Source: Lysinibacillus fusiformis (GTDB taxonomy: Bacteria > Bacillota > Bacilli > Bacillales_A > Planococcaceae). Taken from it: DNA of 64,000 bases. The stretch's first letter is position 1, and the number at the start of each line of letters is the position of its first letter. Below the pieces are notes generated by a model, which did not search any database, had not been told where the DNA came from, and saw only the letters and a program-made list of their open reading frames with translations. Shown here one piece after another: positions 58,045 to 64,000 of the stretch. Position numbers and translations under genes: made by a program. The stretch lies in the NCBI RefSeq assembly GCF_003049525.1, contig NZ_PYWL01000012.1, positions 1-64,000 on the forward strand. The letters run 5' to 3'.

Positions 58045-59232
58045 ATGAAAAAATTAATAGTAGTACTCCTTTGTATTTTTTTATTAGCAGGCTGTACAGA
58101 AGCAGTTAAGACAGAGCAAGTGCCTGTAACGGCTGGCCATGAGATGCGAGTTCATTTTATTGATGTGGGACAAGGAGATTCCATATTAATTGAATCGCCG
58201 AATGGGAAAACAATGCTTATAGACGGTGGTGTGAAAGGGGCAGGACAGCAGGTAGTTTCTTATTTAAACGAACTTGGTGTGAACAAACTTGATCGGGTAG
58301 TGGCAACACATCCCGATGCTGACCATATAGGTGGGCTCATTCCAGTGTTACAGGCAATCCCTATTGAGCAATTTTATGATTCGGGCAAAGTACATACCTC
58401 TCAAACTTTTGAAGAAATGCTGATGGCGATTGATGAAAAAAATATACCTTATTATGTGCCGAAAACAGGGGACCTTATTGAATTTGATAAGGATGTAACG
58501 GTGAAGGTTTTAAATGCAAATGAACATGCAACGGATAATAATGATGCTTCGATTGTTTTAAAAGTAGTTTATGGCAACGTATCCTTTTTATTAACGGGGG
58601 ATGCGGGCATAGCATTAGAAAAAGAAATGATGCAAAATGATGTGACAGCCACTATTCTGAAGGCTGGACATCATGGTTCTAATACAAGTAGCTCAGAAGA
58701 ATTCATTCGTGCAGTGAAGCCAGAAGTCACTATATTAAGCTATGGTGAAGATAATAAATATGGACATCCTCATGCAGAAGTAGTGGATCGATTGCAAGCA
58801 ATGGGTAGTAACATCTATGCTACTGCTGAATCAGGAACGATTATGGTGGCAACAGATGGGGTAAACTACACGGTGAATGGAAAGGAAGCTTCCAGAGCGG
58901 TAGCTCCAAAAACTCCCTCCACTGTTTTACCTACCACAGCTGTTGAGATTGTCAGCAAAGATTTAGTGACAGAAATTGTAGGCATTAAAAATAATGGTCA
59001 ACAAGCTGTTTCGTTAAACAATTGGCAGCTTATTTCTCTGGAAGGAAATCAAGTTTTTAATTTTCCTAATCTATCATTACAGCCTGGTAAAATCATGTAT
59101 GTTACTAGTGGGGCTAATGCTCGTGAAGGGGATAATTATTTAAAATGGACTACTAAACAGATATGGCTAAACGATGGAGATGCTGCGCAATTACGGAATG
59201 AGAAAGGGGAACTTGTTAGTGAGCTCGACTAA
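58045..59232 (+). CDS. ComEC/Rec2-like metallo-beta-lactamase lipoprotein with lamin-tail domain
   Basis: 395 aa. Lipobox LLAGC (Cys about 17), so it is probably membrane-anchored outside the cell. MBL-fold domain (about 30-285) with the ComEC-type motif VHFIDVGQGDSILIESP, THPDADHIGG, TGDAG and GHHGSNTSS. C-terminal lamin-tail-like domain (about 300-390). Such proteins are extracellular nucleases or phosphodiesterases (DNA uptake or scavenging). The DUF3006 gene overlaps its end. Confidence 0.88.
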   Translation: MKKLIVVLLCIFLLAGCTEAVKTEQVPVTAGHEMRVHFIDVGQGDSILIESPNGKTMLIDGGVKGAGQQVVSYLNELGVNKLDRVVATHPDADHIGGLIPVLQAIPIEQFYDSGKVHTSQTFEEMLMAIDEKNIPYYVPKTGDLIEFDKDVTVKVLNANEHATDNNDASIVLKVVYGNVSFLLTGDAGIALEKEMMQNDVTATILKAGHHGSNTSSSEEFIRAVKPEVTILSYGEDNKYGHPHAEVVDRLQAMGSNIYATAESGTIMVATDGVNYTVNGKEASRAVAPKTPSTVLPTTAVEIVSKDLVTEIVGIKNNGQQAVSLNNWQLISLEGNQVFNFPNLSLQPGKIMYVTSGANAREGDNYLKWTTKQIWLNDGDAAQLRNEKGELVSELD

Positions 59233-59467
59233 ATATACTTTAGATCGTATGGAAGACGGTTATGCTGTTTTTTTAAAGTATCCTGAGGAAGAAGAACAAA
59301 TTATTATTTTACAGTCAGCTATGAATAAGCCTGTCGTTGTTGGGGATCGTGTACAGATAGAAGAAATAGATGGCATTTACCATATTGATATTTTAAGGGA
59401 AGAAACAGAACAAAAAAAAGCCGATATCCAGAATTTAATGGACCGTTTACGTCATAAACATCAATAA
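59219..59467 (+). CDS. DUF3006 family protein (82 aa)
   Basis: GTG start at 59219 with AAAGGGGA 8 bases upstream, overlapping the lipoprotein gene by 14 bp. The sequence (YTLDRMEDGYAVFLKYPEEE ... VVVGDRVQIEEIDG) fits DUF3006, which commonly accompanies ComEC-like MBL genes. Function unknown. Confidence 0.85.
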   Translation: MSSTKYTLDRMEDGYAVFLKYPEEEEQIIILQSAMNKPVVVGDRVQIEEIDGIYHIDILREETEQKKADIQNLMDRLRHKHQ

Positions 59468-59478
59468 ATAATAGATGA

Positions 59479-59513
59479 CAAGCTGTGAGGAAGTTATCCA
59501 CAGCTTGTTTTTA
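59479..59513 (+). terminator. Terminator of the MBL/DUF3006 unit
   Basis: ACAAGCTGTG and CACAGCTTGT pair over 10 bp with TTTTT after it. Confidence 0.85.
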
Positions 59514-59641
59514 TTTTGAATCAGAAAAGTCCTGTAGACGGATGGAATTTAAGGGGAGTTGGACATAATTTGTTATCCTAAATATTTTGAAAATATGCTA
59601 AAATAATAGTATTAATCAAAAGCTAGGAGCGGACGGATAAA

Positions 59642-60430
59642 ATGTCGATAAACACTATTATTTTTGATCTAGATGATACATTACTATGGGATAAAAAATC
59701 AGTAAAAACTGCTTTTGAAAAAACATGTGACTATGCTGCTACGATACATAATGTGAATTCTACTGAGCTAGAGGAAGCAGTTCGTCAAGAGGCTCGTGCG
59801 TTATACGAAGGCTATGAAACATACGACTATACCGTATTAATTGGCATTAATCCTTTCGAAGGACTATGGGGAACTTTTGATGACCCGACTGAATCTTTCC
59901 AAACAATGAAGGGACTTGTTCCAGGCTATCGTGCGGGAGCATGGACAAAAGGTTTAGCTGCTCTTGGTATAGAGGATGAAAAATTCGGAGCAGAACTAGG
60001 AGAACGCTTTGTAGCTGAGCGTAAGGCCTCCCCATTTTTATATGAAGATACATTTCCTGTGTTAGACGAATTGAAAGGGAAGTACAAGCTTGTTTTACTT
60101 ACTAATGGCGCACCTAGTTTGCAAAATTTAAAGCTGAAAATTACGCCAGAAATAGCTCCGTACTTTGATCATATTATTATCTCAGGAGACTTTGGAAAAG
60201 GTAAGCCTGACGCTTCTATTTTTGAGCATGTAATGGAAAGTGTAGGCATTACAGCAGATGAGGCAATTATGGTTGGCGATAATCTCAATACTGATATTTT
60301 AGGCTCCTCTCGTGTAGGGATGCGAAACGTATGGATTAATCGCGAAAATAATAGGGCCAATGGAGCTGTGACACCTACGTATGAGATAGTCTCTTTGACA
60401 GACTTATTACAACTAGTGGAAAAACTTTAA
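59642..60430 (+). CDS. HAD-family hydrolase (YsaA-like, possible phosphoserine phosphatase)
   Basis: 262 aa. HAD motif I IFDLDDTLLW (D9, D11), motif II LLTNGAP, motif III K in GKGKPD and motif IV VGDNLNTDILGS. It closely resembles B. subtilis YsaA, proposed to dephosphorylate phosphoserine. Its convergent neighbour serA makes 3-phosphohydroxypyruvate, which supports that role. RBS AGGAGCGG. Confidence 0.85.
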   Translation: MSINTIIFDLDDTLLWDKKSVKTAFEKTCDYAATIHNVNSTELEEAVRQEARALYEGYETYDYTVLIGINPFEGLWGTFDDPTESFQTMKGLVPGYRAGAWTKGLAALGIEDEKFGAELGERFVAERKASPFLYEDTFPVLDELKGKYKLVLLTNGAPSLQNLKLKITPEIAPYFDHIIISGDFGKGKPDASIFEHVMESVGITADEAIMVGDNLNTDILGSSRVGMRNVWINRENNRANGAVTPTYEIVSLTDLLQLVEKL

Positions 60431-60432
60431 AG

Positions 60433-60468
60433 AAATGTACTGCTCCTTCATGGATGCAGTACATTTTT
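60433..60468 (+). terminator. Terminator of the HAD hydrolase gene
   Basis: AAATGTACTGC and GCAGTACATTT pair over 11 bp, with a T run. Confidence 0.88.
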
Positions 60469-60565
60469 TTGTTTGGAATACTTTATATTTTATGCTAAGC
60501 ATATGAATGGAAAAGCTATCACCAATATCATGATGCTCACTAGCTTACCCTTTAAAGTGTATTTA

Positions 60566-60599
60566 AAAAAGCAGAGAGTAAAAACTCCCTGCTTTTCGT
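60566..60599 (-). terminator. Terminator of serA
   Basis: AAAAGCAGAGAGT and ACTCCCTGCTTTT pair with one mismatch; T run on the minus strand. Confidence 0.78.
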
Positions 60600-60607
60600 T
60601 TTGCTTA

Positions 60608-62215
60608 TTATAAATTAATAGCTTTTACTTCATCAATATTTTCAAGCTGTGCCACAAATGCTAAATCTTCATCTGTTACAACATTATCTATCGTTAACAT
60701 CATAACCGCTGTCCCACCAACTTGGGCACGACCTACTTGCATAGTGGCGATATTGATTTCCTTTTCTGCAAGTTTAGTGGCTACACGACCAATTGCACCT
60801 GGTTTGTCAGTGTTTTTAATATATAGAAGATGACCTTGTGGAATAACGTCTACAACATAGTCCTCTACTTTGACGATACGAGCACCTAAGCCATTTAATA
60901 ATGTACCAGCTACGGTATGTGTTTCATTTGCAGTAATAATTTCAATCGTAATTAAACTTGTAAAGCCTTTAGCCGTTGTCGTTTTATGTTCGATAATTTT
61001 CATGCCAATACGCTCAGACAGGTAGCGAGCATTGACATCATTCACATGATTACCGTGATTTTTAGCTAATAAACCTTTTAATGCATTTGATGTTAATGGG
61101 CGGACATCATAGTTTGCTACATCTCCAGCATAAGATAAGTTGATTTCTTTTACAGGCTCTGTTGTTACTTGTGATAAGAATGAACCAAGTTTTTCCGCTA
61201 ATTCAAAGAAAGGCTCAACTTGTGCCAGAAGCTCTTTCGGAATAGATGGCATATTCACTGGATTTGTTACAGTACCTGTTTTATAAAATTTAATAATGTC
61301 ATTTGATACATCAACAGCTACAGACTCTTGTGCTTCAATCGTAGATGCACCTAAATGAGGTGTTGCAATTACTTGAGGCAAAGTAAGCAGCTTATGGTCT
61401 GTCGCTGGTTCAGATACGAATACATCCAGTGCAGCACCTGCTACTTTACCAGCTACAATAGCATCATACAAATCGTCCTCATTAATAATACCGCCACGTG
61501 CACAGTTAATGATACGTACGCCATCTTTCATCATCGCAAACTTTTCTTTATTAATAAGATTACGTGTTTCAGGAAGAAGTGGTGTGTGTACAGTAATGAA
61601 ATCGGCTGCTTGACAAATTTCTTCCACTGTCGCCTTTGTGACACCTAATTCTTTTGCACGCTCATCAGTTAGGAAAGGATCATATGCCATAACATTCATA
61701 CGTTGACCTTTTGCACGATAAGCTACTTCAACACCGATTCGGCCAAAGCCTACAACACCTAAAGTTTTGTTTTTTAGCTCTACTCCAACATAAGATTTAC
61801 GGTCCCATTTCCCATTTTTTAATGTATTAAAAGCTTGTGGAATGTGACGTGCAAGTGATGTCATCATGGCGACTGTATGCTCAGCAGCTGAGTTTGTGTT
61901 ACCATCTGGAGCATTAACAACGATAATACCATGCTCAGTGGCAGCAGCAAGGTCAATATTATCGACACCTACACCAGCACGACCAATTAACTTTAAGCTT
62001 TTTGCCGCTTCAATTACTTCACGTGTCACAGTAGTTTGTGAACGAACAAGTAACACGTCTACATCTGCAATTTTAGCGATTAATTCTTCTGGTGCTAGGC
62101 CAGTGTCTACGATAATGTTTAAATCTAAATCTTGTTCCTGGCGTAATGGAAAAATCCCATCCTCACTTAGTGGGTCAGCGATAAATACGTTAATTGTTTT
62201 TGTGGCAGTAATCAT
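60608..62215 (-). CDS. serA: D-3-phosphoglycerate dehydrogenase
   Basis: 535 aa, the long three-domain form. Substrate and NAD domains (about 1-320, motifs VVGFGRIGVEVAYRAKG, NCARGGIINEDDL, and the catalytic His in TPHLGASTIEAQ), an ASB domain (about 325-450) and a C-terminal ACT domain (about 460-535) for serine feedback. First step of serine synthesis. RBS AAAGGAG. The leader has a T-box, so transcription answers to uncharged tRNA-Ser. Confidence 0.96.
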   Translation of the reverse strand: MITATKTINVFIADPLSEDGIFPLRQEQDLDLNIIVDTGLAPEELIAKIADVDVLLVRSQTTVTREVIEAAKSLKLIGRAGVGVDNIDLAAATEHGIIVVNAPDGNTNSAAEHTVAMMTSLARHIPQAFNTLKNGKWDRKSYVGVELKNKTLGVVGFGRIGVEVAYRAKGQRMNVMAYDPFLTDERAKELGVTKATVEEICQAADFITVHTPLLPETRNLINKEKFAMMKDGVRIINCARGGIINEDDLYDAIVAGKVAGAALDVFVSEPATDHKLLTLPQVIATPHLGASTIEAQESVAVDVSNDIIKFYKTGTVTNPVNMPSIPKELLAQVEPFFELAEKLGSFLSQVTTEPVKEINLSYAGDVANYDVRPLTSNALKGLLAKNHGNHVNDVNARYLSERIGMKIIEHKTTTAKGFTSLITIEIITANETHTVAGTLLNGLGARIVKVEDYVVDVIPQGHLLYIKNTDKPGAIGRVATKLAEKEINIATMQVGRAQVGGTAVMMLTIDNVVTDEDLAFVAQLENIDEVKAINL

Positions 62216-62335
62216 TATAATTAGCTCCTTTTTAATAAATGTTAATTGTGGTTTTATCTACGATAGTCTGAAATTTGTAAAATTCTAACTTCTTACAGCA
62301 TGCAAACAATCTCCTTTCCGAATCGAAAGCAATAT

Positions 62336-62625
62336 AAAAAGCCTTTCACGCCTTACAAACACAGTTATTGTGTTGTAAGGGGCGAAAGGCTGTATAAACT
62401 TGGTTCGCGGTACCACCCTTAATCACTGCTAGAAAAACTTATTCTTGCAGTCTTAGCAATATGCGTAACGTGCATGAGACGGATAAGCTTACTTAGATGG
62501 TTCAGCTTAACTATTCAGGAGTGGAACTATTATCGTAGAAATCACTGATTTGCACCAACCATCAGCTCTCTTTGGATTTTCTTTCGACTAGTGTGTCTCC
62601 GTCGTTATATTTTTTATGATTAAAT
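62336..62625 (-). ncRNA. T-box riboswitch, serine type (serA leader)
   Basis: On the minus strand the conserved T-box GGGTGGTACCGCGAACC lies at 62418-62402. It is followed by a terminator whose arms are AGCCTTTC...GTGAAAGGCT and a T run (62392-62336). An upstream stem I region includes GAGAGCTGATGG and a UCC codon at 62520-62518 in TTCCACTCCTGAA as the probable serine specifier. When tRNA-Ser is uncharged the antiterminator forms and serA is read. The specifier choice is inferred. Confidence 0.9.
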
Positions 62626-62633
62626 TTGTTAAC

Positions 62634-62663
62634 ATCATAATCCCTATTGTTCACCTTTGTCAA
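62634..62663 (-). promoter_or_regulatory. Sigma-A promoter of serA
   Basis: On the minus strand TTGACA (62663-62658), 18-bp spacer, TATGAT (62639-62634). The transcript should start near 62627, at the beginning of the T-box leader. Confidence 0.8.
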
Positions 62664-62719
62664 CGATATTTCTAAAAAACTAAAAAAACATTGACTTCAA
62701 AAGTCTGAAAAATACCAAT

Positions 62720-62760
62720 ACACGAACATTTTATGTATTATAGTTTGATAATGTTCGTCT
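62720..62760. promoter_or_regulatory. PurBox-like inverted pair
   Basis: ACGAACATT (62722-62730) and AATGTTCGT (62750-62758) face each other with 19 bp between them, close to the arrangement of paired PurR boxes (CCGAACAWT with 16-17 bp plus flanks). The usual second C is A in both halves. It lies upstream of the serA promoter and of the plus-strand dehydrogenase. A further ACGAACATT occurs at about 62908. Confidence 0.4.
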
Positions 62761-63017
62761 TTTAGGGGTGTACAATGAAAGCGTTAACGATATTTAAAAA
62801 GACTGATTGTATCAAGGTTCCATGAAGTTTATAGCGAAAATATTATATGGCAATTAAATGGTATTAATTAATTGTTCTATGTTAGAACTAGTTTGCTTCA
62901 TGAAAGAAAACGAACATTTTATCTTGTCACATTTTAGACAAAACTTTGATTTTTAGAAGGTAAATAGACTATGAAAGAAGAATTTAAATTAAGGATGATT
63001 GATTTGGGGGTGTAGTA
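62761..63017. other. Intergenic region before the FAD dehydrogenase
   Basis: About 257 bp with no normal-sized gene. A 14-codon ORF MKEEFKLRMIDLGV (62971-63015) ends just before the next start and may be chance or a leader peptide. No terminator recognised. Confidence 0.4.
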
Positions 63018-64000
63018 ATGAAATACGATGTTGCAATAGTTGGTGCCGGACTGGCAGGCTTAGTGGCAGCCTGCGAGTTAGTCGATGCAAAGAAAAAAAT
63101 ACTTCTAGTAGATCAAGAGCCTGAAAATTCATTAGGGGGACAGGCATTTTGGTCTTTTGGTGGCATATTTTTAGTAAATTCTCCTGAACAAAGAAGACTC
63201 GGCATTAAGGATAGTAAGGAGTTGGCATGGCAGGACTGGTTAGGGACAGCAGGCTTTGATCGTTTAGAAGATGAGGATTCCTGGGCATATAAATGGGCGA
63301 GGGCCTATGTCGATTTTGCTGCGGGTGAAAAATATGATTGGTTGAAGTCAAAGGGGATTAAATTTTTTCCTATTGTTGGCTGGGCAGAACGGGGTGGTTC
63401 TCTTGCTGGTGGACATGGAAATTCAGTGCCGAGGTTTCATATTGTATGGGGAACAGGTCCAGGCATTGTTAAGCCATTTGTGGATAAAGTCAAAAAGGCC
63501 ATAAAAGAAGGCTATATTGAATTTAAACCACGACATCGTGTGGATGAATTTATTCAGCAAGACGGAAGGATTATGGGGATAAGTGGAACAATACTAGCAG
63601 AAACCTTTATTAGTCGAGGGGAAAAAAGCTCAAGATTAGGAGTCGGAGAATTTTCTTATGAGGCTGCAGCCGTTATTGTGGCAAGTGGGGGTATCGGGGC
63701 GAATTTCGATTTAGTGAGAAAAAATTGGCCTGAACGATTAGGGACCCCTCCTAAAAATATGGTATGTGGTGTCCCTGCATATGTAGATGGAAGAATGCTG
63801 GAAATTACAGAGCATGCAGGAGGCCGTATTGTGAATCGTGATCGTATGTGGCATTACACAGAAGGATTAAAAAATTGGGATCCGATTTGGCCTAATCATG
63901 GAATACGAATTTTGCCAGGCCCCTCCTCCTTATGGTTTGATGCAGAAGGTAACCGATTTCATGCGCCTAATTTCCCTGGATTCGATACACTCAGTACACT
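63018..64000 (+). CDS. FAD-binding dehydrogenase (partial, runs off the window)
   Basis: 327 codons visible without a stop; RBS GGGGGTG 6-7 bases upstream. FAD motif VAIVGAGLAGLVAACELVDA at the N-terminus, an acidic residue closing the Rossmann fold (ILLVDQEP), a GGQAFWSFGGIF segment, and a second region ASGGIGANFDLVRKNWPERL. It resembles the KSDH/fumarate-reductase-like flavoprotein family (often annotated FAD-binding dehydrogenase). Substrate unknown. Confidence 0.9.
   Translation, partial: MKYDVAIVGAGLAGLVAACELVDAKKKILLVDQEPENSLGGQAFWSFGGIFLVNSPEQRRLGIKDSKELAWQDWLGTAGFDRLEDEDSWAYKWARAYVDFAAGEKYDWLKSKGIKFFPIVGWAERGGSLAGGHGNSVPRFHIVWGTGPGIVKPFVDKVKKAIKEGYIEFKPRHRVDEFIQQDGRIMGISGTILAETFISRGEKSSRLGVGEFSYEAAAVIVASGGIGANFDLVRKNWPERLGTPPKNMVCGVPAYVDGRMLEITEHAGGRIVNRDRMWHYTEGLKNWDPIWPNHGIRILPGPSSLWFDAEGNRFHAPNFPGFDTLST

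Overview
The window is chromosomal DNA of a low-GC Gram-positive spore-former, almost certainly of the Lysinibacillus sphaericus/fusiformis group. The serine protease at 18.8-20.1 kb reads as sphericase, the known L. sphaericus subtilase. The 16-tRNA array has the order of the Bacillus trnD cluster, and yheE/yheB/yheA-, hemZ-, mneS- and bdbC-like genes are Bacillaceae types.

Layout. (1) 1-1853: 3' end of a 23S rRNA, a 5S rRNA and 16 tRNAs (Asn-Ser-Glu-Val-fMet-Asp-Phe-Thr-Tyr-Trp-His-His-Gln-Gly-Cys-Leu). (2) 1797-17846: a 16 kb integrated element. Its ends are two perfect 56-bp copies of the 3' part of tRNA-Leu(CAA) (1797-1852 and 17791-17846). It encodes a tyrosine integrase, a CI-like repressor with two operators, an iteron-like array of ten ~60-bp repeats, a DUF3102 protein, a P-loop helicase-like replication protein, two scaffold-like proteins, an SU10-type major capsid protein, a PBSX-like tape measure protein, a DUF2577-like tail protein, a small-terminase-like HTH protein, a serine resolvase and several unknown proteins. 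No portal, large terminase, tail tube/sheath, baseplate or lysis gene is present. The best reading is a phage satellite that carries its own capsid, scaffold, tail ruler and packaging-specificity genes and depends on a helper phage for the rest. (3) 17.85-23.2 kb: an accessory strip with a decayed gene, the sphericase gene, and a divergent RRNPP-type (NprR/PlcR/Rgg-like) regulator followed at once by a 28-codon signal-peptide-like ORF. This looks like a complete secreted-peptide quorum-sensing cassette next to its likely target. A 1.2 kb gene-poor, hairpin-rich stretch follows. (4) 23.3-64 kb: ordinary chromosome. It holds an APH-fold kinase, an FtsX/ABC exporter, an SLH protein, arylamine N-acetyltransferase, nagB, an LD-carboxypeptidase, cytidine deaminase, catalase, queG-trmL, VOC and AKR enzymes, an RluD-like synthase, bdbC, an AirSR/YhcYZ-like two-component system, an orphan response regulator whose phospho-acceptor Asp is Glu, a WYL regulator, mneS, a CNNM/CorC transporter, the yhe cluster, an RNase H-like protein, hemZ, a cdaR/glycerate kinase/GntP cluster with a cre site, a ComEC-like lipoprotein with DUF3006, a YsaA-like HAD phosphatase, serA with a serine T-box leader, and the start of an FAD-binding dehydrogenase that runs off the window.

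How parts work together. The element probably replicates from the repeat array with its own replication protein, redirects a helper's head assembly (capsid and scaffold), tail length (tape measure) and packaging (small terminase), and integrates behind a highly transcribed rRNA-tRNA operon. Two strong hairpin terminators shield its integrase there. In the chromosome, the HAD phosphatase and serA converge on serine synthesis, and queG and trmL both modify wobble position 34. All function calls are from reading the sequence; no searches could be run.
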